A stretch of 64,000 nt of DNA from Burkholderia cepacia (GCF_001718835.1 NZ_CP013444.1:2790001-2854000); one strand, 5' to 3'; shown: positions 53,162-62,507, counted from the first letter of the stretch. A program made the numbers and translations. Notes: a model not told the origin generated them from the sequence alone.

Positions 53162-55230
53162 GCGTGGGCCGCCGTCGGCATCGTCACGCGGCCGACCGGC
53201 TGCAATTCGACCTGGTCGCCGAGCTCCTGGTACGAATAGACGGGCAGCCAGCCGAGCCGCGCCTCGATCATCCGCCGCGTGTAGCGGCGCACGTCCATCG
53301 ACGTGACGAGCACGACGCCGTCGCGCGGCGTCTCGCCGACGAACGACGCGACGCTGTCGACCAGATAGCGGACCTGCTCGGGCGGCAGCGCGAGGAAGTT
53401 GCCGGCGGGCGTCTGCTTGATCGACTGCCGGATGTGCTGCTCCACGGGCAGGTCGAGCAGCACGGCCGGCAGCTGCCGTGCGCCGCGCGACGCGCGATAC
53501 GCGAGATAGCGCGACAGGTCGCCGCGCACGTATTCGGCGAGCATCAGCATGTCCTTCTCCTTCGGCCCCCACGCGACGAGGCTCTCCATGATGTCGCGCG
53601 CATTGCGGATCGGGATGTGCTCCTCCAGCAGGCGGCGCAGCACGTCGGCGATGCGCTGCGTCGGCAGCGCCTTCTGCACCTCGGCGACGAGCCCCGGATA
53701 GTCGAGGCCGAGCTGGTCGAGAATCCACTGCGTCTCCTGGATGCCGAGGAACAGGTGCGCGTTGCGCCTGAGCAGCGCAATCGTTTCGTGCGCGATCACC
53801 TGCCCGGCCTGCCACGCGCGCGCGCCGGCCGGCACCGCCTTGTCGTCGATCCAGTAGCTCTCGGCGAGGCCGCCCGCGGGCCCGCGCTTCGTGCAGCGGC
53901 CGGCGAGCGCCGGGTCCGACGCCGCGTCGGGCAGCATCGTCTGGCCGGCGGGCAATTCGAGCCGCGCCTGCGGCACGTCGCGCATCAGGATCTCGCACGT
54001 CGCTTCGGGCAGCGCGTCGCTCGTCCACAGCGTGATGCCGGGAAACGGCAGCCCCTGCTCCTCCTGCAGCTTCGCGCGCTCCTCGTCGAACGCGCGATCG
54101 AGCGCGGCGGGCGCGAGCCGCGCGACGAGATCGGGCGACACCCGCACGCCGATCGCGCACGTGAACAGCGGCGCGCGCGGCAGGATCGACGGCGTGCTGC
54201 TCTTCGCGCCGGCGCGTTGCAGCGCGATCACCGGCTCGCCGCGCGCGGCCGTGCGGCGCGCGCCCTTCTGCAGCCGGTAGCCGGCGAACGCGAGCGTCGC
54301 CGACAGCAGCACGAACAACGCTGCCGGAAAGCCCGGCACCGCGGCGAAGCCGACCAGCAGCACCGCCGCGAAATACAGCGCGCGATGGCTGCCGCCCAGC
54401 TGCTTCGCGATCTCGGCGCCGAGCGACGTGCCTTCGCCTTCGTCGTGATCGTCGGCGACGCGCGTGATCATCACGCCCGCCGCGACCGAGATCAGCAGCG
54501 ACGGGATCTGCGACACCATCGCGTCGCCGACCGACAGGATCGAGAAGCGGTTCGCGGCTTCCCCCGCCGTCATCCCGTGGTACATCACGCCGATCGCGAT
54601 GCCCGCGACGATGTTGACGAGCGTGATGATGAGCCCCGCGATCGCGTCGCCCTTCACGAACTTCATCGCGCCGTCCATCCCGCCGTGCAGCTGGCTCTCC
54701 TTCGCGAGCGTCGCGCGCTTGCGGCGCGCCTCGTCGGGCGTCAGGATGTTTGCGCGCAGGTCCGCGTCGATGCTCATCTGCTTGCCGGGCATCGCGTCGA
54801 GCGTGAAGCGCGCGCCGACCTCGGCGACGCGCTCCGAGCCCTTCGCGATCACGATGAACTGCACGATCGTGATGATCAGGAACACGACGAGGCCGACGAC
54901 GAGATTGCCGCCGACGACCAGCTCGCCGAAGCTCTCGATGATGTCGCCCGCGTTCGCGTGCAGCAGGATCGACTTCGTCGACGCGATGTTCAGCGACAGC
55001 CGGTACAGCGTCGTGAACAGCAGGATCGACGGAAACACCGACAGCGACACGATGCTGCCGACGTACATCGTCACCATCAGCAGCGTGACGCTGATCGCGA
55101 TGTTGAAGCCGAGCAGCACGTCGATCACTTCCGGCGGCAGCGGCAGGATCATCAGCGACACGATCGCGACGACCAGCACCGTGATGCCGACCTCGCCGCC
55201 GGCGGGTAACTTGAGGGTTTTCAGCGTCAT
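53158..55230 (-). CDS. sctV: Type III export gate protein SctV
   Basis: 690-residue FlhA/HrcV family protein. Seven to eight transmembrane helices (about 15-320) contain the FHIPEP-region equivalent with RFTLDAMPGKQMSIDADLR. The large cytoplasmic domain (about 350-690) forms the nonameric ring that binds chaperone-effector pairs; AHLFLGIQETQWILDQL and PAVLLDLPVEQHIRQSI are characteristic. Start and sctU stop overlap (ATGA). Confidence 0.96.
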   Translation of the reverse strand: MTLKTLKLPAGGEVGITVLVVAIVSLMILPLPPEVIDVLLGFNIAISVTLLMVTMYVGSIVSLSVFPSILLFTTLYRLSLNIASTKSILLHANAGDIIESFGELVVGGNLVVGLVVFLIITIVQFIVIAKGSERVAEVGARFTLDAMPGKQMSIDADLRANILTPDEARRKRATLAKESQLHGGMDGAMKFVKGDAIAGLIITLVNIVAGIAIGVMYHGMTAGEAANRFSILSVGDAMVSQIPSLLISVAAGVMITRVADDHDEGEGTSLGAEIAKQLGGSHRALYFAAVLLVGFAAVPGFPAALFVLLSATLAFAGYRLQKGARRTAARGEPVIALQRAGAKSSTPSILPRAPLFTCAIGVRVSPDLVARLAPAALDRAFDEERAKLQEEQGLPFPGITLWTSDALPEATCEILMRDVPQARLELPAGQTMLPDAASDPALAGRCTKRGPAGGLAESYWIDDKAVPAGARAWQAGQVIAHETIALLRRNAHLFLGIQETQWILDQLGLDYPGLVAEVQKALPTQRIADVLRRLLEEHIPIRNARDIMESLVAWGPKEKDMLMLAEYVRGDLSRYLAYRASRGARQLPAVLLDLPVEQHIRQSIKQTPAGNFLALPPEQVRYLVDSVASFVGETPRDGVVLVTSMDVRRYTRRMIEARLGWLPVYSYQELGDQVELQPVGRVTMPTAAHA

Positions 55231-56312
55231 GACGACCTCGCGGAGGGAACGGCGGCGGCCTCGGCGCGGGCGCCCGCGACCGATTCGACCCAGCGCAGGA
55301 TCGCGGCCACCGTTTCGAACAGTTCTTCGGGAATCGCCGCGTCGCGCTCGACGCGGTACAGCGCGCGCGCGACGGGCGGGTTGCCGACGATCGGCACGCC
55401 GAGCGCGTGCGCGTGGCGGCGCAGCGCGAGCGCGCCGTCGTCGACGGCCTTCTCGATCACCCGCGGCAGCGGATGCTCGTCGGGCGCGTAGCGGATCGCG
55501 ACCGCGTAGTGCGTCGGGTTGACGACGAGCACGTTCGCCTGCCCGACCTTCTGGCGCGGCGGCGCGCTCGTCGCGATCTCGCGCGCGAGCCGGCGGCGCT
55601 CGCCCTTCGTGTGCGGATCGCCTTCGCTCTCCTTGTGCTCGCGCTTCGTCTCTTCCTTCGTCATCCGGTTGTCGCGAATGAACATCACGCGCGCGATCTT
55701 GTAGTCGGCCGCCGCGAACACCACCACGACCAGCACGACGACGCCGAGCAGCTTCATCAGCACGGTCCACAGCACGCGCGACAGCTGCGGCGTCGGCTCG
55801 TACACGCTCGCGACGACGAGCGGGAACAGCGACGTCATCATCTTCCAGATCACGCATGCGAGCACGACCGCCTTGACGATCATCTTCACGAGCTCGAGCA
55901 GCGACTTCAGCGAGAAGATCCGCTTGATGCCGTTCATCGGATTGAGCGCGTCGAACTTCGGCATCACGGGCTCGAGCGTGATCATGAAACCCGCCTGCGG
56001 CGCCTGCGACACGATGCCCGCGACGATCGCGGCGACGACGAACGGCAGCATCGTCAGCGCGGCGCTCGCGGCGAGGTCGTGCAGCGCGGCGAGCGTCGCC
56101 TGCGGCGTGCGCTCGCCCTGCACGAAGTCGAGCGCGGTGCGGATCGCGCGCGTCAGCCCGCCCGTCAGCATCGATTCGCCGGCCGTCATCACGCCGATCA
56201 CGGCCGCCAGCGTCACCGCGTCCGCGACGTCCTTGCTCTTTGCGACCTGGCCCTTCTCGCGCACCTTCTTCAGCTTTTTCTCGGTGGGCTCTTCGGTTTT
56301 CTCTTCGGCCAT
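55227..56312 (-). CDS. sctU: Type III autoproteolytic switch protein SctU
   Basis: 361-residue FlhB/HrcU family. Four transmembrane helices (about 30-215) are followed by a cytoplasmic domain with the self-cleavage site NPTH (265-268), whose cleavage changes substrate preference. Leader EKTEEPTEKKLKKVREKGQV is the family hallmark. First gene of the sctU-V-P-Q-R-S-hpaA operon, with an hrpII promoter starting 37 bases upstream. Confidence 0.97.
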   Translation of the reverse strand: MAEEKTEEPTEKKLKKVREKGQVAKSKDVADAVTLAAVIGVMTAGESMLTGGLTRAIRTALDFVQGERTPQATLAALHDLAASAALTMLPFVVAAIVAGIVSQAPQAGFMITLEPVMPKFDALNPMNGIKRIFSLKSLLELVKMIVKAVVLACVIWKMMTSLFPLVVASVYEPTPQLSRVLWTVLMKLLGVVVLVVVVFAAADYKIARVMFIRDNRMTKEETKREHKESEGDPHTKGERRRLAREIATSAPPRQKVGQANVLVVNPTHYAVAIRYAPDEHPLPRVIEKAVDDGALALRRHAHALGVPIVGNPPVARALYRVERDAAIPEELFETVAAILRWVESVAGARAEAAAVPSARSS

Positions 56313-56348
56313 CGCCGCCGTTCCTGTCGAGAGTAGGACATGGCGCGT

Positions 56349-56410
56349 ACGTTAGCGGCGCGCGGCGCTTCAGGCGCGCGCCGACCCGAAGCCGCGCCGT
56401 CGGGCGCGAA
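56349..56410 (-). promoter_or_regulatory. hrpII box promoter of the sctU operon
   Basis: Minus strand TTCG (56410-56407), N16, TTCG (56390-56387), 32 bases, TAACGT (56354-56349), a perfect YANNNT. Back to back with the box of the divergent operon, 13 bases apart. Confidence 0.8.
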
Positions 56411-56423
56411 GCGCGCAGGACGC

Positions 56424-56484
56424 TTCGCACCGCGCGCGCGCGCTTCGCATCGATGGCCGGGCGGGCAGCGCGCGCTGCTACCTT
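56424..56484 (+). promoter_or_regulatory. hrpII box promoter of the hrpB1-sctT operon
   Basis: TTCG (56424-56427), N16, TTCG (56444-56447), 31 bases, TACCTT (56479-56484), a perfect YANNNT. Start codon of the first gene is at 56548. Confidence 0.8.
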
Positions 56485-56547
56485 GCGCTCCATACGCCTT
56501 TCCCTCAACGACATGCGCCGCTCGCGCGGCGACACGGAGCGCACACC

Positions 56548-57135
56548 ATGGACGAATCACGGCCGACCTATCTGCGATGCAGCCAAGCGGCGCTGAACGA
56601 ACTGATCGACGCGGCGAGCCTCGCGCTCGGCGGCGCGCTCGACGGCCCGGCCGCCGATCCCTACGACATCGGCCTGCTGATCGACGCGCTGCGCGTGCTC
56701 GCGCCGCAACTGCCGGCCGCCGACATGTTCGACGGCATGCTGCACGTCGCGCTCGGCAACTTCGACGACGCGGTGCGCGTGTTCGCGGAGATCGCGAACG
56801 GCAGGACGAACGCGATCTACGGCAAGGCGCTGCTCGCGTTCGCGCTGCAGCTCAAGCGCGATCCGGAATGGCGGATCGCCGCCGACGAGGTGCTCGCGGC
56901 GGGCAGTCCCGCGCAGGCGGTCGCGCTCGTGCGCGCGCTCGAGCGGCAGCACGACGTGCTGCTCGCGAAGGAGCATGCGGACCGCACCGGTGTGTGGGAA
57001 CTGCCCGAATCGGCCGCGGCGGCGAACGGCGATGCGACCGATGGGGCCGAGGGAGCGAACGCAGCGCCCGCGAACCCGGCGGTCGGCTTCGATGCGCAGG
57101 CCGCGTTCGCGCATCAGCAGTATCTGCGTCTTTGA
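56548..57135 (+). CDS. hrpB1: HrpB1/HrpK family type III protein
   Basis: 195 residues, helical TPR-like: LLIDALRVLAPQLPAADMFDGMLHVALGNFDDAVRVF then YGKALLAFALQLKRDPEWR. In Xanthomonas, HrpB1 is a periplasmic peptidoglycan-binding assembly factor despite lacking a signal peptide. Ribosome site CGGAG. First gene of the plus-strand operon. The Ala/Asn-rich C-terminal 45 residues are extra relative to the shorter copy at 43262. Confidence 0.82.
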   Translation: MDESRPTYLRCSQAALNELIDAASLALGGALDGPAADPYDIGLLIDALRVLAPQLPAADMFDGMLHVALGNFDDAVRVFAEIANGRTNAIYGKALLAFALQLKRDPEWRIAADEVLAAGSPAQAVALVRALERQHDVLLAKEHADRTGVWELPESAAAANGDATDGAEGANAAPANPAVGFDAQAAFAHQQYLRL

Positions 57136-57148
57136 CGAGGAGGCACGC

Positions 57149-57565
57149 ATGAACGCCCCGCTTTCCCCGATCGACCTGACCCGCGCGCTCGACGTCGCGT
57201 TCTCCGACACGGCGGCGGCGCCCGCCGGCGCCACGAGCCATGTCCCGCCCGACGTTTCGCCCGACGTCGCCGGCCGTTTCCAGGCGCTGATGGCCAACGC
57301 GACACCGACGCCGCCCGTCTCGCACGCGCAGGAAGGCAGCGCGATCTCGAAGCTCGTCGAGACGTCGGACGCCGCGATCAGGCAAACGCTCGACAACGCC
57401 GCGTACCTGAGCCAGCACGCGGACGACCTGTCGATGAACGAGATGTTCGCGGCGTCGATCCAGGCGTCGGCCGAGGCCACCGCGATGCAGATCGACCTGC
57501 AGGCGAAGATGGGCGTCGTCACGTCGACGAAGGACGCGATCGGCTCGCTGATGAAGAACCAATGA
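57149..57565 (+). CDS. sctI: Type III inner rod protein SctI (HrpB2)
   Basis: 138 residues with Pro/Ala-rich N-terminal half and conserved helical C-terminal end (SMNEMFAASIQASAEATAMQ then AKMGVVTSTKDAIGSLMKNQ), the pattern of HrpB2/inner rod proteins that connect the export gate to the pilus and are themselves early substrates. Strong ribosome site GAGGAGG. The stop overlaps the sctJ start. Confidence 0.88.
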   Translation: MNAPLSPIDLTRALDVAFSDTAAAPAGATSHVPPDVSPDVAGRFQALMANATPTPPVSHAQEGSAISKLVETSDAAIRQTLDNAAYLSQHADDLSMNEMFAASIQASAEATAMQIDLQAKMGVVTSTKDAIGSLMKNQ

Positions 57566-58416
57566 TCATGGACCGACTTCGTCCCCCGACCTGCGCCGCC
57601 GGCCGCCGCCGCACGGCCCGGCTCGCCGCGCTGCTCGCGAGCGCCGTGCTCGTCGCCGGCTGCCAGCAGGAGCTGTACGGCGGCCTCGCCGAGCGCGACT
57701 GCAACGAGATGATGGCCGCGCTGCTGCAGAACGGCGTCGACGCGCAGAAGAAGACGCCCGACGGCGGCAAGACGTGGACGCTCGCCGTCGACGACAAGCA
57801 GATCGTCAAGGCGATGGAAGTGCTGCGCGCGCGCGGGCTGCCCGCGACGCGCTACGACGATCTCGGCGCGCTCTTCAAGAAGGACGGCCTCGTGTCGACG
57901 CCGACCGAGGAGCGCGTGCGGTTCATCTACGGCGTGTCGCAGGAGCTGTCGGACACGCTGTCGAAGATCGACGGCGTCGTCGTCGCGCGCGTGCACATCG
58001 TGCTGCCGAACAACGATCCGCTCGCGCAGGTCGCGAAGCCGTCGTCGGCGTCGGTGTTCATCAAGTACCGGCCGAACGCGAACCTCGCGACGCTCACGCC
58101 GCAGATCAAGAACCTCGTCGTCCACAGCGTCGAAGGGCTGACCTACGACGAAGTGAGCGTCACGTCGGTCGCCGCCGATCCGGTCGATCTCGTGTCGGCC
58201 GCGCAGCCTCCCGCGCAGAAGTCCGGCGGCGCGACGCTCGTCGGCGTGCTGGTCGCGATCTTCGCGTGCGTCGCGCTCGCGGCGGCGGGCGGCGCGCTGT
58301 GGTGGCGCGCGCGCAGGCACGGCGGCGCGGGCGGCCTCGCCGCGCGGCTGCGCGGCGGCAATGGCGGCGGCAGCGCGAACGCCGCGGCTGCGCCTCAGCA
58401 GGCTGGCGCGCGATGA
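57562..58416 (+). CDS. sctJ: Type III inner-membrane ring lipoprotein SctJ
   Basis: 284 residues. Lipobox LVAGC (Cys34), two periplasmic ring-building motifs (about 35-200; LPNNDPLAQVAKPSSASVFIKY is family-typical), a transmembrane helix near 228-248 and a short Gly/Ala-rich cytoplasmic tail. HrcJ/YscJ/PrgK family. ATG at 57562 overlaps the sctI stop (ATGA). Confidence 0.95.
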   Translation: MIMDRLRPPTCAAGRRRTARLAALLASAVLVAGCQQELYGGLAERDCNEMMAALLQNGVDAQKKTPDGGKTWTLAVDDKQIVKAMEVLRARGLPATRYDDLGALFKKDGLVSTPTEERVRFIYGVSQELSDTLSKIDGVVVARVHIVLPNNDPLAQVAKPSSASVFIKYRPNANLATLTPQIKNLVVHSVEGLTYDEVSVTSVAADPVDLVSAAQPPAQKSGGATLVGVLVAIFACVALAAAGGALWWRARRHGGAGGLAARLRGGNGGGSANAAAAPQQAGAR

Positions 58417-59105
58417 GCGGCGGCGCGCCGGCCGCGAGCGTCGCCAGCGTCTCGACGCGGGCCGCATGGCTCGCCGGCTACGACGCGAACGCGCGACGCG
58501 CGGCCGACTGGGTTCACGCGAGCTGGCACGGCGCGCTCGCGCCGCTCGTCGCGACGATGCAGGACCATGCGCCCGCGCTGCGCGCCGCATGCTCGCTGCT
58601 GCTGTTGCGCACGCTCGGAGCGCCGTCGCCGTCGCTCGACGGCTTCGATGCGCCCGCCGACCGGCTTGCCGCGCTGCCCGTCGCCGACACGCTGCGGCTG
58701 TTGCGCGTGCGGGCGCTGCTGTTCCGGCGCACCGAGCTGCGCCACTGGATCGACCGCGCGAGCCGGATGCGGCTCGCCGGCTGGGTCGGCGCCGACGGCT
58801 GCCGCGCGCTCGCCGCACTCTCGGCGCTGCCTGACGCGCCGCGCGCGCGCGACCTCGAGCGCCGCGAGCCGCCCGTGCCGCTCGCGCAACGCTGCGGCGA
58901 CGACCTCGCATGGGAAGGCTGGTGCCTGTTCGAGCTCGAGCGGGCCTGGTCGCCGGCGGGGCCGATGCGCATCGTGCGCCTCGCGCTGCCGCGCGACGCC
59001 GCGCGCGCGCCGTGGATCGAACGCGCGGCGGCGGACGCGGACGGCGCGACGCTGCTCGCGCGCCTGCCGTCGCTGTTTCCGGAGTGGTCATGGCTTTTTG
59101 GCTGA
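58413..59105 (+). CDS. sctK: HrpB4/SctK-like sorting platform protein
   Basis: 230-residue cytoplasmic protein, helical, with ELRHWIDRASRMRLAGWVG and WEGWCLFELERAW patterns of HrpB4. SctK-type proteins link the SctQ pods to the SctD ring. Start overlaps the sctJ stop (ATGA); end overlaps sctL by 16 bases. Confidence 0.8.
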   Translation: MSGGAPAASVASVSTRAAWLAGYDANARRAADWVHASWHGALAPLVATMQDHAPALRAACSLLLLRTLGAPSPSLDGFDAPADRLAALPVADTLRLLRVRALLFRRTELRHWIDRASRMRLAGWVGADGCRALAALSALPDAPRARDLERREPPVPLAQRCGDDLAWEGWCLFELERAWSPAGPMRIVRLALPRDAARAPWIERAAADADGATLLARLPSLFPEWSWLFG

Positions 59106-59806
59106 AGAACCGGCGGATTCCGCTCGCCGACGATCTCTGCATCGACGCGCCGCACGGCGTGCTGCGCCGCGACGCGTTCGAGACGGTCGAAGCGCTCGAC
59201 GCCGCGCTCGACGCGCTCGCGGCGGAACGCGACGCCGTGCTGCGCGCGGCCCGCGACGACGCCGAACGGATCGCCGCCGACGCGCGCGCGCGGGCCGACG
59301 CGCTCGTCGCGGCCGCGCAGCGCGAGCACGACAGCGCGTACGCGCGCGGCTACGACGCGGGCCGCGCGCAGGCGATCGCCGACTGGCACGCGCAGGCGGC
59401 CGATTCGTTCGAGCAGGAGCGGCGCGTGCGCGACCGGATGCGCGAGCGGCTCGCGGAGCTCGTCGCCGCGGCCGTCCAGCAGATGGTGCGCGCGGAGGAC
59501 GCGCGCGGGCTGTTCGCGCGCGCGGCGGAGACGGTCGAGCGCGTCGTCGCCGGCGCGAGCTATCTGACGGTGCGCGTGTGCGACGCCGATTACGACGCCG
59601 CGCGCGAGCAGTTCGGGCTGCTCGCCGACGCATGGCGCCGGCAGGGACGCAACGTGCCCGTCGACGTCGTGGTCGAGCCGCGCGTCGCGCGCGGCACCTG
59701 CGTGTGCGAATCCGATTTCGGCACCGTCGACGCGAGCCTCGACACGCAACTGAACGCGATCCGCGCGGCGCTCACCCGCGCGCTCGACGACGCGAGCCGC
59801 CCATGA
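59090..59806 (+). CDS. sctL: Type III ATPase stator/regulator SctL (HrpB5)
   Basis: 238 residues of FliH/HrpE family: N-terminal MAFWLKNRRIPLADDL, a long Ala/Arg/Glu coiled coil (about 35-125), and a C-terminal globular domain with VVEPRVARGTCVCESDFGTVD. It joins the ATPase SctN to SctQ. Ribosome site GGAGTGG. Confidence 0.9.
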   Translation: MAFWLKNRRIPLADDLCIDAPHGVLRRDAFETVEALDAALDALAAERDAVLRAARDDAERIAADARARADALVAAAQREHDSAYARGYDAGRAQAIADWHAQAADSFEQERRVRDRMRERLAELVAAAVQQMVRAEDARGLFARAAETVERVVAGASYLTVRVCDADYDAAREQFGLLADAWRRQGRNVPVDVVVEPRVARGTCVCESDFGTVDASLDTQLNAIRAALTRALDDASRP

Positions 59807-61131
59807 ACGCGCTGACCGACCTGTCCCGCGTCGCCGACGCGATGGCCGCGCGGCTCGCGATCGAGCCCGCCGTCGGCATGACCGGCAAGGTGCTCGAAGT
59901 GATCGGCACGCTCGTGCGCGTCGTCGGCCTCGAAGCGACGCTCGGCGAGCTGTGCGAGCTGCGCAGCGCATCGGGCGCGCTGCTCCAGCATGCGGAAGTG
60001 GTCGGCTTCACGCGCAACGTCGCGCTGCTGTCGCCGTTCGGCACGCTCGGCGAGATCAATCGCGGCACGCGCGTGATCGGCTTGCGGCGGCCGCTGTCGG
60101 TGAAGGTCGGCAACGGCATCCTCGGGCGCGTGATCGACAGCTTCGGCGAGCCGATCGACGGGCGCGGCCCGCTCGACTACGATGCGCTGCGCCCCGTGCT
60201 CGCGCCGCCGCCGAACCCGATGTCGCGACGGATGGTCGACGCGCCGCTCGCGACCGGCGTGCGGATCGTCGACGGCCTGATCACGCTCGGCGAAGGCCAG
60301 CGGATGGGGATCTTCGCGCCCGCCGGCGTCGGCAAGAGCACGCTGCTCGGCATGTTCGCGCGCGGCGCGTCGTGCGACGTCAACGTGATCGCGCTGATCG
60401 GCGAGCGCGGCCGCGAAGTGCGCGAGTTCGTCGAGCTGATCATGGGCGAGGACGGCATGGCGCGCTCGGTCGTCGTGTGCGCGACCTCCGACCGCTCGTC
60501 GATCGAGCGCGCGAAGGCCGCGTACGCCGCCACCGCGATCGCCGAGTATTTCCGCGACCAAGGCAAGCGCGTGCTGCTGATGATGGATTCGCTGACGCGC
60601 TTCGCGCGCGCCGGCCGCGAGATCGGCCTCGCGGCCGGCGAGCCGCCCGCGCGGCGCGGCTTCCCGCCTTCCGTGTTCGCCGAGCTGCCGCGCCTGCTCG
60701 AGCGCACCGGGATGGGCGAGCAGGGTTCGATCACCGCGCTCTACACGGTGCTCGCCGAGGACGACTCCGGCAGCGACCCGATCGCCGAGGAAGTGCGCGG
60801 CATTCTCGACGGCCACATCATCCTGTCGCGCGAGATCGCCGCGCGCAACCAGTATCCGGCGATCGACGTGCTCGGCAGCCTGTCGCGGATCATGCCGCAG
60901 GTCGCGACGCGCGAGCACGTCGGCGCGGCCGGCCGGCTGCGCCAGCTGCTCGCGAAGCATCGCGAGATCGAGACGCTGCTGCAGCTCGGCGAATACCAGG
61001 CGGGCAGCGACCCGGCGGCCGACGAGGCGGTCGCGAAGATCGACCGGATTCGCGCGTTCCTCAACCAGCGCACCGACGAGTACTCGCCGCCCGACGCGAC
61101 GCTCGCCGCGCTGCACGCGCTCGTCCAGTGA
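59803..61131 (+). CDS. sctN: Type III secretion ATPase SctN (HrcN)
   Basis: 442-residue F1-beta-like hexameric ATPase that unfolds and feeds substrates. Walker A APAGVGKST (172-180), catalytic Glu in IGERGREVREF, Walker B KRVLLMMDSLTRFARA, and the GEPPARRGFPPSVFAELPRL segment specific to flagellar/type III ATPases. Start overlaps the sctL stop (ATGA). Confidence 0.97.
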   Translation: MNALTDLSRVADAMAARLAIEPAVGMTGKVLEVIGTLVRVVGLEATLGELCELRSASGALLQHAEVVGFTRNVALLSPFGTLGEINRGTRVIGLRRPLSVKVGNGILGRVIDSFGEPIDGRGPLDYDALRPVLAPPPNPMSRRMVDAPLATGVRIVDGLITLGEGQRMGIFAPAGVGKSTLLGMFARGASCDVNVIALIGERGREVREFVELIMGEDGMARSVVVCATSDRSSIERAKAAYAATAIAEYFRDQGKRVLLMMDSLTRFARAGREIGLAAGEPPARRGFPPSVFAELPRLLERTGMGEQGSITALYTVLAEDDSGSDPIAEEVRGILDGHIILSREIAARNQYPAIDVLGSLSRIMPQVATREHVGAAGRLRQLLAKHREIETLLQLGEYQAGSDPAADEAVAKIDRIRAFLNQRTDEYSPPDATLAALHALVQ

Positions 61132-61646
61132 AGAGCCGCAAACAGCGCGCCTTCGAGACGCTGCTCGCGCGGCGCGAGCAGCGCGGCGCGAAGCTGCGCG
61201 CGGAGCAGGGTGTGCTGCGCGCCGAACGCGACGCGGCGGCGGCCGAGCTCGCGCAGGGCGAAGCGCATGCGCACGCGAAGCTCGATGCGGCGAATCGCCA
61301 TGCGGCGCGCGTCGACGCGATGGCGGCCGGCCAGGCGCCGTTCCTGATCGGCGACTACACGGCGTGCCGCCGCTATCGCGACGCGCTGCTCGACGAGCAC
61401 GCGCTCGCGAGCGCGCAATGCGCGCGGCTGCGCGCGGCATTGCAGGCGAAGCTCGACCAGCTCGCGGCGAGCGCGCGCCGGATCGCGCGCAACGACGCGC
61501 AGATCGTCGTCGTGCGCGAGCGGATCGGCCGGCTCGCGCGCGCGGCCGAGGCGGCCGCCGAAGACGCGCAGGACGAGGAAATCGAGGAAGGCGTGCTCGC
61601 ACGCCGGCTCGCGGCCGGGCGGGCATCCAACGAGACGGACGCATGA
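61128..61646 (+). CDS. sctO: Type III ATPase stalk protein SctO (HrpB7)
   Basis: 172-residue, almost wholly coiled-coil protein (Ala/Arg/Glu-rich), FliJ/YscO-like central stalk of the ATPase, HrpB7 by position. It starts at a GTG overlapping the sctN stop (GTGA); the upstream frame is a shadow of sctN. Confidence 0.82.
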   Translation: MKSRKQRAFETLLARREQRGAKLRAEQGVLRAERDAAAAELAQGEAHAHAKLDAANRHAARVDAMAAGQAPFLIGDYTACRRYRDALLDEHALASAQCARLRAALQAKLDQLAASARRIARNDAQIVVVRERIGRLARAAEAAAEDAQDEEIEEGVLARRLAAGRASNETDA

Positions 61647-62449
61647 GCACCTACGACATCTTTCCGCTGCAGCACCTGGGCGACGAATTCATCAGCTTCA
61701 TCGTGCTGCTCGCGCTGTCGAGCGAGCGGCTGCTCGTGATCATGACGATCCTGCCCGCGACCGCCGACAACGTGATGAAAGGCCCGATGCGCAGCGGCGC
61801 GGCCGCGGTCTGGTGCCTGTTCGTCGCGGGCGGGCAACAGGCGCTGATGCCGCAGCTTCACGGCGCGTTTCTCATGATCACGTGCGCGAAGGAGGCCGTG
61901 ATCGGGCTCGTGCTCGGCATCGCGGCGTCGACCGTGTTCTGGGCCGCCGAGGCGATCGGCACCTACGTCGACGACCTCGCCGGCTTCAACAACGTGCAGA
62001 TGCAAAACCCGAGTTCGGGCACGCAGACGTCGCTGATGGCGACGCTGTTCGGGCAACTGACGATCGCGTCGTTCTGGATGCTCGGCGGCATGACGTTCCT
62101 GCTCGGTGCGCTGTACGAATCGTATGCGTGGTGGCCGCTCGGGTCGTTCGACCCGGTTCCCGCGCCGCTGCTCGAACTGTTCGCGCAAGCGCGGATCGAC
62201 ATGCTGATGAACATGGTCGCGCGGATCGCGACGCCGATGATGGCGATGCTGCTGCTCGTCGACCTGGGCCTCGCGTTCGTCTCGCGATCGGCGCAGAAGC
62301 TCGACCTGATGTCGGTCAGCCAGCCGCTCAAGGGCGCGATCGCGGTGCTGATCGTCGCGGTGCTGGCGGGGAGTTTCGTCAGCGAGATGCGCGGGCAGAT
62401 TTCGCTGGCGGGACTCGCGCAGCAGGTTAAACAGCTTGCCGGTCATTAG
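61643..62449 (+). CDS. sctT: Type III export apparatus protein SctT
   Basis: 268-residue FliR/HrcT family membrane protein with about six helices; ALSSERLLVIMTILPA, DDLAGFNNVQMQNPSSGTQT and ALYESYAWWPLGSF are family-typical. Completes the export gate with SctR and SctS. Start overlaps the sctO stop (ATGA). In Xanthomonas hrcT is followed by hrcC; here a different gene follows and sctC lies 35 kb away. Confidence 0.95.
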   Translation: MSTYDIFPLQHLGDEFISFIVLLALSSERLLVIMTILPATADNVMKGPMRSGAAAVWCLFVAGGQQALMPQLHGAFLMITCAKEAVIGLVLGIAASTVFWAAEAIGTYVDDLAGFNNVQMQNPSSGTQTSLMATLFGQLTIASFWMLGGMTFLLGALYESYAWWPLGSFDPVPAPLLELFAQARIDMLMNMVARIATPMMAMLLLVDLGLAFVSRSAQKLDLMSVSQPLKGAIAVLIVAVLAGSFVSEMRGQISLAGLAQQVKQLAGH

Positions 62450-62507
62450 CGGGCATCGTCGTTCATGTCGTTTTGCCCGTACTCATCCACTCAGGAGGCA
62501 CGTCGTC

